NCBI GenBank assembly: GCA_012976225.1
Contig: JAAVVG010000004.1
Location: 1,220,265 to 1,284,264 of the forward strand
Length of the DNA: 64,000 bases
DNA from: Golubevia sp. BC0850
Lineage: Eukaryota; Basidiomycota; Exobasidiomycetes; Golubeviales; Golubeviaceae
Direction of reading: 5' to 3'
In this document: piece by piece, positions 10,259 to 22,109 of the stretch
Layout: each line of letters begins with the position of its first letter
Position numbering within the stretch: position 1 is the stretch's first letter
The notes under the pieces: model-generated
Told to the model about the DNA's origin: nothing
Seen by the model: only the letters and a program-made list of their open reading frames with translations
Database searches by the model: none
Made by a program: the position numbers and the translations under genes

Positions 10259-13189
10259 ATGGAGACGCTAGGAAGGCACAAGTCGAAGCAAGCACCAATC
10301 TTGAACTTGGTGGAAGTGACTGCTTCTTCTATCTTAGAGGTAGTCATCCTTGCCAGCGTAGGTTATCTCTTGGCGAGAAGAGGTGTAATCGATAAGAAGA
10401 CTCAAACCGTGAGTGCACATACAGAGGCGGCAGTCGAGGATGGGAATGGAGGTGATTACGATCCTCAGAATGAGACTGAGAGTATAGGAAGAAATATTGC
10501 CAGAGATGGATAGAGAGGGACGAGATAGACTAAGTGGAGTGCTGTAAAGAAAAGACAGAAGAAACGTGGGAGGCTCAACCGAGCAGCTGCTCTCCAAGAT
10601 TGATTGGTGTTTTTCAGATAGCTGGAATCAAGTCGCCATGGCCGAGAATCTATAGTCGCAATTCACTAGGTTGGCATACTGGATTAGAGAGAACCTTGCT
10701 TCTAGCTCTAACCACCAATCCTTTCCTATCTGTTTTTTTGACCTGGTTCATCTTACTTTTCACCCCTCTATTCAACATTTTCGAACTGCAGAAAATCAAC
10801 AAGGTGAGTGCTCAGACCAATCGAGGTATCTTGACTTCCCTCTCTAACTTTCCTCTCATTCTTCCTCCCCTCTCCCCCCCCCTTCTCTCTCTCTCTCTCA
10901 CTTTCTCTCTTGTCTCTTCTTCTTCCTTTACCCATTCTCTTCTCCTCCTCTTATAGCTCAATGTCTCATTCTTCACTCCAGCCCTGCTCTTCTCAAAAGT
11001 AGCCTTCTCTCTAAACCCAGCACGATTGGCAGAGCTTCTCATAGTCCCGTTCGGTTTCGTGGTAGTCACTCTGGTGAGCACTTTCAGTGCTGTCTCCTTA
11101 GCTTGGTTGTTTGGTGTCAAGGGAGCCAAGAGGAATTTTGCTATTGCTTGTGAGTTTGAGATGAAGGCTGCTGATTTGACTCCTCACTCGCCTTGTCGAG
11201 CTCGAAATAGGCTCTCTCTGACATTCTAGTTTCTTACAATATTTGGTCGTTCCTTCTGCAGGCGCAATCTCTCCAAACTCGAACTCTCTGCCAGTAGCCT
11301 TGATGCAATCTCTAGTTACAACAGTTCCTCAACTCCACTGGGAAGAAGAAGGTGAACCGGAAGACACTATCGATGGAATGCTGGGTAGAGCTTTAACTTA
11401 TCTGGTTCTATATTCTACTCTAGGAATGTTTTTGAGGTGGTCTGTTGGAGCTAGGTTGCTAAGCAGTGTTGACGAGGAAGAGAACAAGGAAGATGAAGGA
11501 GGAGCAGAGCAAATGGATCAAGAGATCGGTCAAGAACATAGGGAGACTGAAGAAGAAACGAGCAGAGAGAGAGGAAGGAGCAGAAATCGAAGTCATGCCA
11601 AAGACGGAGAGATCGAAGAAATGGAAGAAGGGATGGGATTAATTGGTGAAACTCCATTAAGAAGAGGTTCTTCATCTTCAGTCGGTTCTGGGAACAAATT
11701 AAAGCTAGGTTCAGGAAATTCGACTCCAAGTCTTTCTATTAGAAGAGCTACTGAAGATGGGGGAAGTGTTGGAAGACTGGTCGATTTAGATGAAGAAGAT
11801 GAAATTAATGGGAAACAGAAGAAAAAGAATTCTAGATCAAGATCTGGACCTCCAGGTTGGACAAGGAGTTTCCCAAATGCAACCGATGGAGATAATCAAG
11901 ATGATTATGATGAAGATGATTTACATGCTGCTTCCTCTGGTGGAAGGAACCAAGTAGATGAGGAATGGGGTGAAAGTGAAGAATTTCAAAATCAGAGAGT
12001 CTCAAACCTCAGATCATCATCTTTCCTCTCTAGAATGGCTCAGAAAGTTTCAAGATTCTTCAATATCGTAGTGGTCAGACCAGTGAATGGGGTTCTAAAC
12101 TTCATGACCGCTCCTCTCTGGGCTGCAACACTATCCCTTATCGTGGCTCTGATTCCGCCCCTTCAAAAAGGATTGGATTCTGTTGAACCTCTAGTTGGTG
12201 CTCTTCAAACTGCTGGAGCCTGCTCTATCCCTCTTACTATGGTCGTACTTGGAGCTTACTTCCATGAAGAGAAGCCGGAGAAAAAGGAAGAAGTCGGCAA
12301 AGGAGGTGCGCCAACTCTGACTGGAAACGGTTTGACCAAGATTACTGAGGAACCTAGAAGTTTGCTGGGCAACGGGAATGGAGATGGAGAGACAGGAGCC
12401 GACGATCCTTGGAGAAGGTCTTCAATCGACAGTTCTCCCTCTAACGATCTTTCAAGTTCAAGTTCAACTTTAAACTCCGGAGCGAACCCAGCAACCAACA
12501 AAAGGAAATCTTGGATGAGAAATCCTTGGGCAAGTAACTCAAATTCAAACATCAACAGTGGAGGAAGTGAATCTGGAGATGCTTCATTTTCAGTCTCTGG
12601 TTCAGCTCCAGGTTCAGTAGTTGGAGAAGGAGAAGATCAGTCAGATCCACTCTTAAGTTCTCGACATTCTCAAGCTCAATCCAACGCTCTTTCAAATTCA
12701 TTATCCAATCGAAAAACTCCAGAGCAAATCCAATCAAGTTTACAAAATCGAACGATTTTGATCTCTATCCTTGCTAGAATGTTTTTAACCCCTTTAATTC
12801 TCATTCCTCCTCTAGCTTGGTATGCGATTTCTACGAAAAGCAATGTGGTTGATGATCCGGTCTTCGTTTGTTGTGCGGTTCTACTTATTGGAAGTCCTCC
12901 AGCTCTAACTTTGGCTCAGATCACAAGTCAGGCTTCGAAAGGGGGAGGTGGATTCGAGAGACTCATCAGTAGAACTATCTGTGAGTTTTCGCATCCTCTG
13001 TGAACGGAACGTCACTCGCGTTGCTCATCTTCTCCCTCTCTCTTTCTCTCTCCAGTCGTGGCATACGCCATCTTGGCCGCTCCAACCACGGTCATTCTAG
13101 TTCTCACAGCCTTACTTATTGCCGAGAACGATCATAAAAGAGGAGGAGGTCCAAACACTATTGGTGTGCTGAACAGAAGTTGGATGTAA
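10259..13189 (+). CDS. Auxin efflux carrier (AEC/PIN-like) family transporter
   Basis: Five exons: 10259-10408, 10792-10803, 10957-11149, 11262-12980 and 13056-13189 (735 aa). The N-terminal membrane segments include SILEVVILASVGYLLARRGV. The 12-nt second exon encodes KINK and joins to LNVSFFTPALLFSKVAF, the conserved helix of the family. NSNSLPVALMQSL and the C-terminal block GSPPALTLAQITSQ with a last helix (FVVAYAILAAPTTVILVL) complete the two bundles of five helices. Between the bundles sits a long, charged, Ser/Asn-rich cytosolic loop, much longer than in plant PIN proteins but usual for fungal members (yeast Ecm3 and YNL095C). These are membrane carriers; the substrate in fungi is unknown. 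The first intron is long (383 nt) because the microexon lies beyond it. Family call firm; exon 2 rests on exact splice sites, phase and motif restoration. Confidence 0.87.
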
Positions 13190-13479
13190 AGGGTGGAGGG
13201 ATAGGACAACTACTTGTAAATATCGATGTGTAATGGTTTCAGAAAATGAATGATGACACACGAAGCTTATAGACCTCTCCAAGAAGAGACGATCTAGATC
13301 GACAGAGCTTTCGTTTCGAACAATCCTCAAACAGAGTCGTGTGAATTTTGCATCATCTAGAAGAAAAAGAAATGTATTGTATGAAGAAAATTAAGAAAAC
13401 AAAACAAGGGGTGACTCTATCGTATCTACAATCTAAAAACAAGTGTCAACATCTACAAACGTCCCAGTCTCCCTCTTGT
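13190..13479. other. Short convergent gap
   Basis: 3' flanks of the transporter and the hydrolase genes; A-rich around 13360-13410. Nothing else seen. Confidence 0.5.
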
Positions 13480-15606
13480 CTACTTCTCGATCGGTTTCTT
13501 CAAGATCTCTGCCAAAGTGGCATTGAAGACTATAGGGTTATCGAGATACAAATGATGTCCGGCGTCCGGGACCACGTAGGTCTTTCCATTTGGATTTCCA
13601 AACTTCTTCAACCTCTTGACTAATTCCCTACCACCGCCAACATCCATCCAATCATTAGATCCATAAAGAGCATAGACGCCAATCTTGGTGCTTCCCAGTA
13701 CTTGCATCCTATCGACTTGTGGCCATCTAGCATGAGCTCCTACACTCAGAATGTGAGCCAGGGCGTCTGAGGCAGAGTGGAAGGATAGAAAGCGAAGTCA
13801 GTAATTGATCTCTGAGTTTTGATCGACTGGTTCTCTACTCACATTCTGAAGAACCTTTAGCAGAAAAGATCGAATAACAATAAGCATGGAGAGCGTGAAG
13901 GTCTTCAGTCGGAAGAGCACCAAATCTTCGGCTAGTATAGCGACCAGCTAAAGTCGGATAGGATGTGAATTCAGAAGTCAGTCAACACATCGACAGCTTA
14001 AGGTTTGTGACTATTTTTCTTCGGGAATCTACTCTACTCACCCAGCATTGGAGAAAATGCAAGAGATCCTCTCAAAATACTGAAAGGACTGACATTCTGT
14101 TCCCAAAGCCAACCAATGACACTTCTAGTTCTACTACTAAATCTAGGAGGATTGTTAGTATCCACTTTAGGTTGTCCATCCTTCTTAGTCTCTGTTGATT
14201 TTTCGATTTCTCTGGCTTTAGACTCCGAGACTTGACCTTCTTTCTTCACTTCTCGAACTAATTCAGAAGCTTGATCTGAAGCTTTGGAGGAAGAAGAAGG
14301 GGCGATGGATTGTTGAACATCTCTCAATTCTTGTTCAACATCTTTTGTTGAGGAAGTAGAATCTGTAGAGAGTCTTCTGTCATTTCCTTTAGAGGCGAAA
14401 GGTGAGGGTTGATCTTCTCCTGAACCTGGATTTGCATCTGGATCTGGAGGGGGGGGGGGGAAAGAGATGCGCGAGGGGAAGTAAAGAGATTAGGCTTCAA
14501 AGTTCTCTCCCAAAGAGAGCTCACCTTGATCAATACTCACGAGAGGGAATTCCAGCAGGAGAGACCAAGATTAATTTATCAACTCTTTCCGGGTATTTAG
14601 AAGCATAACTTAAAGACATGTAGCCCCCAAGACTATGGGCTATCAGCGACATTGACTTAATGTTATTCTTCTCTCTCCACTGTTCTAGCGAATCTATGAA
14701 GAAGTTTTCAGCAGCTTCAACTCTTTCCTTGGTCCCCTGTTTAACCACCGAACTGGGAACATTAAAAGGAACTCTAGCCGATCTACCCATTCCCAACCAA
14801 TCTAAATAATAAGTTCTAGTATCCAAACCTTTGGAAGAAGGTGCGTTTGCCATGGCTCCAATGTTTTGAAAGTAAAAAGCAGTTCCAGCTCCATAACCAT
14901 GTAACACCACTCTGACCTCTTCTTCGACTTCTTCACCCTCTTTTCTGGGGATTCCAATTTCTAATTGATTGATGAAACGTTTTTCGGATTTGGAAAACCA
15001 AGATCCTATGCCTGAGGATTTGGATCTTAGATCTCTACCTATATCCACAGCTCTAATGATTCCTACTTTCCCATCTGAATGAAGTGAAGTTCCACTTGTT
15101 GCTAAAGTTGTCCAATCCCTTTCAGAATGACAATTTCTTTTCTTCTCATTCTCTCTTTCTTCTAGATTTGAGAACTCTTTTGAAAGATTCGAAGATAAAG
15201 ACGCTCTTTTATCAGTCTTGACATCTTTCTGACCGTCAGCATCAACATCAGAATCCGAAACTGAACGATAAATCTTGCCAAAACTGTCTAAATTGTTAGC
15301 ATTAGAAAGAGTGGCACCTTGGAAATAACCGGATTTCTTGTAGAGATGAAGCTCTGCTTCTGCTCCTTCTGTTTTTGAAGATGACATCCAGGCTGAAAGT
15401 GATGCTTTGAAGGTGGTCGGAATCTCCTTGGGAATGTATTTCGGGTTGGAATTTGGCAGGAAAGTTGAAGCTGTTGGTGGATTTGAAGTGGAGGAGGAAT
15501 TGGGAGTTGGAATTGAGAGTTCTGGATTTGAATTGGAAGCTTCTTGTAAGATGGTAGGATCTGATGGAGTCGTCACTCCTGAAACTGGCTGAGAAATGGA
15601 GGTCAT
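13480..15606 (-). CDS. Alpha/beta hydrolase of the CLD1/ICT1 (ABHD4/ABHD5) family
   Basis: Four exons: 15606-14541, 14443-14042, 13947-13843 and 13766-13480 (619 aa); all introns are phase 1. The hydrolase core shows the oxyanion-loop motif HGYGAG (residues 236-241), the nucleophile elbow AHSLGG (Ser325) and, near the C terminus, [10 protein letters not shown] with the catalytic His and the HX4D acyltransferase motif (His595 to Asp600). The splices restore [10 protein letters not shown] and [17 protein letters not shown], both typical of the family. Yeast relatives deacylate cardiolipin in mitochondria (Cld1) or acylate lysophosphatidic acid (Ict1), and the animal relatives act on lysophospholipids. 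Long Ser-rich insertions lie at residues 1-60, 110-180 and between the elbow and the lid. Intron 1 has an unbroken run of about a dozen C residues before its acceptor. Which of the two activities applies cannot be decided here. Confidence 0.85.
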
Positions 15607-16048
15607 ACTGAGAGAGTTTGAAGAGGTGCGAAGACGTGGAAGGATATTAGAAGTTGAAAGAAGTCGCTGAGGTCGCTCGGTTGCAAACTGAAGGAGGCTT
15701 CTTAAAGCCAGTGTTGCTAAATCGTAAAAGTAGGAACGAATGTAAAAAAAAAGATAAAAGATGCGTTTGGGGGGAAAGATAAAAGGAATGGAAACGAGCT
15801 TCCGGTTTTATACCTTTTCTTGGAAAAGCTGATGTCAGCTCACCCACACCTAATAGGGCTGCGCGCTCTTTCGACCGGTCTGGAGTTGAAAAGGGCATGA
15901 AAATGCAGAAATGCTACTTTTTGTGAACTGGCAAGAAAGTTGCAAGGATCATCATCCGAGAGTGAGCGCAGATGCGTGACTTGTGTGACTTGACAAGACA
16001 TCTTGAGGTTTCTGCTTCTTGACCAACTCAAGTTAAGTCAAGTCAAGG
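15607..16048. promoter_or_regulatory. Divergent promoter of hydrolase and tetraspan genes
   Basis: 442 bp between two divergent start codons. A TATAAAA on the minus strand (15806-15812) lies about 200 nt before the hydrolase ATG. Direct repeats of AAGTCAAG near 16030-16045 directly precede the plus-strand ATG. Confidence 0.35.
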
Positions 16049-17354
16049 ATGCAATTGTCTCATTACATTTTCGTTCTCATCACATTGGTGGCAGTTGCTC
16101 TACTCGAGATCTCTGCTGTTAGGAGTAACAAGTGGTGAGTAGCGTAATCGATTCGAGTGGAGGACGGGGGTAAGGTGATAAGGATGGATGGAATTAGAGC
16201 TCCTACAAAAGCTAAAGTCTGAGCAAGAGAATCTTATAGGAGCTGTTACAGAAGTATGAGATTCAACCCAACTTCTTCTGGCATCCCTCAAACCAACGAG
16301 GCTCAGACAGGAGAGATGTATAGAAGCTGCACCTCCAACTTATCCATCTCCATACCACCTCCAACCCTCTCAGGATCGTCTTCAAAACTCCCTCTTCATC
16401 ACCTCTACATCTAACCTCCCACTACGGTCTCTTCCAAAGATGTGACAAGGCTTCTCTCTCCTTCCTCAAAGGGGTGGAAACTTCTTCTGATCTTGGCTCC
16501 TGGTCTTTCATTGGCGTAGGCAATCAAACTAGCCTTCTGACTTCTAGAGGCGATTCTTTGATCTTCAAAGGTAGTGAAATTAGTCAAGAAAGGAGAGGAG
16601 AGGTAGATGATGCAGAGGGATGGAAATGTAGAAGGTTCCCTTCAAAGGATGATTGTAAGGACGGAGAAGAGTGAGTACCTTGAAGTTGTTGAGAGTGGTC
16701 CGCAAGGGTGTAGAGAGATTGATTATAGACTTAGAATCTGGTCATTGCTCAGGGAGGAGAAGGGGGGGAAAGTTGGTAACATGAGGGACCTGCAGATCTT
16801 AGCAACCCCCCAGACACTGATCTATTGTATTTTCTACTTCCACCCTCTACAATCTCCTTTTGCTCAATCTGGAACCTTCTGTCCTTCCTCAGTGACTTTT
16901 GCATGGCATGGCGTTCATCAGCGTACATTTCTCTCCTCTCTCTGTTCTGCCTTTTGACTTCAATCATCTCCACAACCTACGTTCTCTTCATCGGTGGAAG
17001 ATTAAAGAGAGCTACTGGTTGGAGAATGATTTCTGGGACGTTATGTGGCTCAGGTAAGAGCAACGTCTGATTCCTCCCCCCCCCCTTTGTTCTCTCTTCA
17101 ACTGACATCTTCGATTCCTCTCTTGACCTCCAGTTCTCCTTCAAATTGCATCTATGGCTCTGATCGCATACATCTTCAACAACGATGAGCAATTTTACTC
17201 TGGTTGTAAGCTCTCGACGGGTTTCTTTGTTCAAACTTTCACTTGGACTTTGGGAGCCTTGATTACTGGGAGTTTGGTTGGGGTTGGATACCATAACGAG
17301 AAGGTTGAGATACATGGTGGAGTTGGCGGTGATGGTTATAGGAGTCTGGAATGA
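16049..17354 (+). CDS. Four-helix membrane protein, fungal claudin-like (SUR7/PalI type)
   Basis: Four exons: 16049-16134, 16374-16670, 16803-17053 and 17134-17354 (284 aa). The first helix follows the start (HYIFVLITLVAVALLEIS). The extracellular loop contains HYGLFQRC, then WKCRRFPSKDDC and FCSIW, the spaced Trp/Cys pattern of claudin-like fungal proteins. Three further helices follow (SLLSLFCLLTSIISTTYVLF, VLLQIASMALIAYIF and FTWTLGALITGSLVGVGY). The acceptor of intron 1 was chosen at 16373 because it has a strong pyrimidine tract and is the only one giving the right phase; the acceptor of intron 2 (TTAG at 16802) is less certain. Proteins of this kind sit in the plasma membrane or its eisosomes, or signal in pH sensing. 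No partner can be inferred from the neighbours. Confidence 0.68.
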
Positions 17355-18249
17355 GGACTGAGCTCGGGTGGTTAGTTTTTGGCTTTGTCATGTTGTACTT
17401 TTACTGGGTTTTTGGGTGATGGAACAAAGCTCTGTCATATTTTGGGCTAATGACCAGAAAAGGTACATTTTTTGTTTAGTCCTGTTTGAATGCAGTCTGA
17501 ACGCCCTTCGTTGGCTTCTGACCATCACTCGAATCGTCAAACATTTCGGGAAGTTGTGGTCTCGCGTGGGTTGGCTGTTTTTGCTACAGAGATAATCGCG
17601 TTATCCCGTGCTTCCTAGTTCATATGGAGTTTGAAATCAAACCTGCAAACAGAGAAGATCAATGAATTCGAGATTGTTGAAAGGAAATCCTCTCGAATTA
17701 CTTGCTCTGGAAGAGCTCAGTTCGTTCCTCCAAGGGGAATCCCAATCGACAGTTCACTTTCATCCCGAGTCCCTGAAGAGATCATACACAAAACCCTTGA
17801 TATTAAGAAAGAGAATAGCATGAAGAGAAGGAGTATGTAGAAGACCTTTCCTCTCGAATTTCTCCCATCCATCACCCTCCCTTTTCGAGACACGAACGCT
17901 CAATACCATAAACTCGAGCATGCACCGTTGAGGAAAGGGAGAAATCCATGGAACAGTTGAAATACGATTCTCTCTTTTTGATTCATCGCCAACTGGGATG
18001 GAAAGGAAGTAGAAAGAGAGAGCTCGAGGTCAGATGACCCCCATGCACCAAAAGCAGCCTATGAACAAGTCCTACTGACCAGTCTCTCCTAACTCCGAAG
18101 TCCTGAGCTTGACATTACCACTCTTGATCCTCTTGTTTTCCCTCAATGCTTTTCTTCCTTCCTTCCGAAGTCTGACTGAGTGTGGAGTAGTCACCTCTCG
18201 ACTGTCTAAACCGATTAGCCTAGAAGGGATTCCAATTTCGGCAGAATTC
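17355..18249. other. 0.9-kb gap
   Basis: 3' flank of the tetraspan gene and the decayed end of a pseudogene on the other strand. No intact gene, tRNA or repeat found. Confidence 0.4.
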
Positions 18250-19590
18250 TATTTGAGACGATGTCTGAAAGAAACGTCTCTTCTTCGAAATCGACATCCC
18301 TCGGGTGAGATTCTCGAAACTAGTAGCATGGAAGATGTAAAATCTCGACGCTTGACATCGAGGGACCTAGCTTTGCTGTCTTCATCTCCGCGAGCACAAG
18401 ATGATCCAGACTCAAGATCTTTAGGTTCGTAAAGATTGGAGATCCATCTTGCTGGATTCCGAAGGAAGATGGTTGATGAGGCGAAGGTGTTTGATAGAAG
18501 AATAAGAGTTGAGCAGACTTGAGAGACAATACGTTGTGGCATCTGCTTTTGAATTGACTCCAGAAACAGTGATTCCATTTCTGACGGCTGTTTCCAGAGA
18601 ATCGAGAGATTTAGTAACCTGGAGAAAGTGATGAACCGCTGTCGATTCTAGACTCCCTCCCACTAATTCCTTGCTCCATTTTCTCCCTAGCCATCCTCTG
18701 TTGTTGATAGAGCCATCATCCCAGATTGAGTGGGTTGCGAAAGCGAGCCGTTTGACATTTGATAAGCCTTTGAAGGTTTCCGAATACCCAGAAGAAAGTT
18801 GTAACCGTCCAATGTTAAAATGAAAGAGAGAGAGGCTTGACGTAGATGAACGCAGATGACCAGGATCCAAATCATGCTCTGAGCCTTCATCGAATCATCT
18901 AGATTCCCTGAGCTTCGGGGAATAGTCCTTTCAAAGAGCGTGTCAGGAAATGGAATGGAACCCCTTTGTGCTCCGTGAGGGGAAAGCGGAAGATGCTGCC
19001 TTTCAGGTTTAGAGCCTGGAGGTTCCGGCACTTTTCAAGGATAAATCCAATCATCATCCATTCTGCTTCGTATTGAGCAACTTCCCGTCCGACAGCGACC
19101 ACGAGCTGTCCCCAGAGCTCTTCAAAGGAAGCACCAGCCTCTGGCGTAGCATCCTCTGGAAGAGGAATGATGGTGGGGATCTTGACAAAGAAAACTTTTG
19201 AAGAATCTCTTTCCAGGAGACGGTAGAGGCAGTGAAGATCATCCAATGAGACAGTGACAGCTTGAAGAAGATGAGGAAGCCATCGATTGTAACCGGACTT
19301 GGAGCTCCTAGCCAGAGAAGAGAAGGCCCGATCTCTTGATCTGACGATTCGAAACAAAAGTTAGAGTTCAAGTTCAGCATTGAGAGCAAAGAGATGCTGC
19401 TTCATTCTTTGAAGATGATGGCTCGCCCTCTTCCTTGCTTTCTCTTTTCGTTTCAGTCCAGCCCAACCGCTTCTCCGTCCGCCCAGCTCCTGATAGGCTT
19501 CACGATTAGAAGTACAAGGTCTTCAGGTAGATCAACGAAGTTGACTGGGTTCTCCTTGCCCAAGCTCTGACTAGCGAGTTTCTGATCCAT
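18250..19590 (-). pseudogene. Decayed F-box / leucine-rich protein gene, copy A
   Basis: Reading leftwards from an ATG at 19590, the frame gives MDQKLASQSLGKENPVNFVD followed by LPEDLVLLIVKPIRSW, an F-box-like start. A TGA then ends the frame. Similarity resumes in another frame, crosses an in-frame TAA, runs through NRWLPHLLQAVTVSLDDLHC and FLTRSLKGL, and shifts twice more before FKGLSNVKRLAF, HHFLQVTKSLDSLE and SSIKHLRLIN. A last piece, FTNLKILSLDHLVL, is again in a different frame. No set of GT-AG introns I tried removes these breaks. The same blocks, in order, occur in the pseudogene at 27.6-29.0 kb, so this is a member of a family of substrate-receptor-like F-box proteins, not chance frames. 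Multiple stops and shifts argue for decay, though assembly indels cannot be excluded. Confidence 0.6.
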
Positions 19591-20448
19591 GATTTCAAAT
19601 TCTGAGTGGGAGAAGAACGAAAGAAAAGGAAGGATCAGATCTTAAGCTTGCAAGTGTCTTGTCCTGGATCGTTCCAGAGCTGAGTTGATCTGGAAGATAG
19701 TTACGTACACAGTGCTTTAGAGCCTATGCTGGAAGGTGGGAGATGAAGGAGATTAGAGGTGGACTTTGAACGAGCGAACGAAGTATAAGAATCTTGTTTC
19801 TTGAGTCAAAACTCACTTCTGGATGCTTGACAATGTTAGAAAAGAACCTACCACCTGGAAGCTGGGAAGCTGATTGTAGAGGAGGTTATCGAAAAGGGGA
19901 TGAGAGTGATTGAAAGAAAAAGAAAAGTTGCATGGTGCTGAATAAGAGCTGAGGGGGTCACGGGATCACCTCGACTGAGACGCTCTCCTACTACCTAGCA
20001 GAGGGCTATTAAGTTTTCTTGAGTAATTTACTTGAGTAGAACAAAAGAGAAAATCCTCTTGCAAAGACTAAAGTTTGTAGAGAAGAAAAGGTACATACTA
20101 GTTCAGACGTACAGTGTGTTCATAGCTGAATTCTGTAAGAACAATTTTGAAAAAAGCCTACGAAGACGAAACGGTAAAATCGGGATCGAGAAGAGGTATA
20201 GAGGACTTGGGAAGGCAATACGTAATGATTGGCGAATGATGCAACAGCTTTCTCAATTCTCAATTGAAGTCAAGCCTCGAACCTCTGCGCTCAATAAATT
20301 AAGTTCTCGTTTACAAAGTACTATGTATAAAACATAGCTGCAAAATTATAGCATGACATCGGCATCACGTGCATCAACAGAGAGAGGGTCAGATAAGAAG
20401 TCCAAATAGATTTCAGGGCGCGTCAAGTCGTAACCGCCTTCCACCCCA
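19591..20448. other. 0.86-kb gap
   Basis: Upstream flank of pseudogene copy A and 3' flank of the mutase-like gene. The 20030-20340 part is A-rich and has an open frame without an ATG; I see no gene. Confidence 0.4.
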
Positions 20449-22019
20449 TCATTCCTTCAACGGTGTACCTTTGATGACCATAGGGACCAAAGCTCCGGTT
20501 TTCGGCTTGAATCTGATGTGATGAACAGCTAGTAGAAGGGAAGCAGAAGTGAAAAGGAAGGTTCGATGAGAAAAGTCAACAAGTTTTCGTAGAACAACAA
20601 CGAAGGTCACTCGAAGCTCTAACAACCATGCAAAGGTGTAGAGTAGTTTCTCTGTTTACAGAAGACTCACCTTGGAACAAGGCTTCCATGACACCTGAGT
20701 GAGCCGTGATACCAATGACTGAGAGTTTTCGAAAGAGAGAGAAGATGTAAGAGTAGATCACGGGGAATGATTTGATCAAAGAGTGAGCAAGTGCAAGGTC
20801 AGTAGACACCACAAAAATTCAGATCGAAAAGATGGACTAGATTTGGAGAGAGAAAAGAGAGAGACTAACCTTCAGCTTCAGGCTCCGAATTCCAAACGTC
20901 ATTCAAAGCGATTTCAATCCTCTTGACCACGTGCTCGTCTTTCTCTCTTTCGTCATCCTATAATAATCGGCAATCAAGTTAGATACCAGAAAAGAGAAAT
21001 CGGCTGTCAGGGAAGCACGAATCGTCAAGACCCGACTTCACATCTCCCAACTTTGAATCAAACTAACCTTATACAACTCATCCTCCTCAACAAATCCATC
21101 TTCAAAATCGAAGTCCTGATATTCTCTCTCAACCTTGGATCTTAATCCTCTTTTATCACAAGTGTGTTCTCCGATAGTTTCTCTGAAGAATTCCTTGATC
21201 AAAGGTCTGAGAGGTTTTCCATCTTTGGTCTTCAAGTTCTGACCGTCTGCGGAACCTTTGGGATCTTCGAGAAGGAGTAAATTTTGATAGGTGTGCCTTA
21301 AAGTTAGGGTGGCTCTTACGAAGGGAGAAGAATAAAGCTTTGTGGGTAGAGGTGGTCGGTTTGAAGAGGACAGTAGGGAGATCCAGGTTTGGTTGACTTC
21401 GTTTGCTGTTGGGAGATGAGAGATCGGTCAAATGTGGAAAGGAGAGATAGAACTGGTCAAGTCTTGCTTGACCAACCAACCTTGTTCGATACCTAGTTCT
21501 GTGAGAGAAGGATCCGGTCCCCAAACTAACTCTCCATCTCCATTGATGAGAGACCATTTCTCGTCCCAGGCTTTGGTTCCATACTAGAGCAAGAATACGG
21601 TAGGAGTGAAAAACAAGTCAGAAATCTAATCAAATGATGGCCTTGACAGAAGGAAGGAAGACTCACTTTTGATTCAGCGACGTCTTGCAACGGGAAGAAA
21701 GAACGAAGGAATCAAGGCATAGAGTCAGTTAGATGGATTTGAAGCGGTGGGCCATTCCTTGTCTCCTTCCAATTGTTCGTTCATGTACCTGGAAAAACCC
21801 ACTGTGAAATCCCTGACCATGTCTTCCAACGAATGTCAACTTGTAAAGACTGCCATCTTTTGATTCTTTGTTCAAAAGTTGAACTTTCTCCATTAAACCT
21901 TTCCAAGTGATTCCATCTTCTAGACCAAAGTTTGGGGCTACTGCAGGTAGCTCATCTAGAACTGTGGAGGGATTGGTATAGATGAAAGTGGAGGGTAAAA
22001 CTGAGAAAGTGTAAGTCAT
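20449..22019 (-). CDS. Phosphoglycerate-mutase-like histidine phosphatase
   Basis: Seven exons: 22019-21803, 21683-21667, 21583-21481, 21405-21068, 20957-20870, 20718-20671 and 20528-20449 (296 aa). The histidine-phosphatase signature FVGRHGQGFHN (catalytic His67) is completed only when the first intron (GTGGGT donor) and the 17-nt exon 2 (NVAESK) are used. SSPFVRATLTLRHT carries the second conserved Arg, and VIGITAHSGVMEALFQ the second catalytic His (His261). The family includes S. pombe SPAC5H10.03 and yeast Pmu1-like proteins, cytosolic phosphomonoesterases rather than true glycolytic mutases; the substrate is not known. It is transcribed divergently from the Mediator-like gene, with 90 bp between start codons. 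All seven exons are consistent in phase, which makes the model strong. Confidence 0.88.
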
Positions 22020-22109
22020 CTTGAAGGATGTTGTGGACGAGAGGATCGAGCGATGAGAAGAATCGAAACGGAGAGCAACACTTTTCGGCTCAACTTCAAT
22101 AACATCGAG
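22020..22109. promoter_or_regulatory. 90-bp bidirectional promoter
   Basis: Only 90 bp separate the start codons of the mutase-like gene (minus strand) and the Mediator-like gene (plus strand). An upstream in-frame ATG at about 22053 would shorten the gap to 33 bp, which is why the later ATG was chosen. Confidence 0.5.

Noticed and set aside
10534-10956. Larger second exon of the AEC gene including upstream hydrophobic residues
   Set aside because: The 12-nt exon alone restores the family motif in phase; the extra residues match nothing in the family and lack a good acceptor.
20032-20337. 101-codon plus-strand frame
   Set aside because: Starts with TTG, A-rich composition, no family motif and no splice partner.
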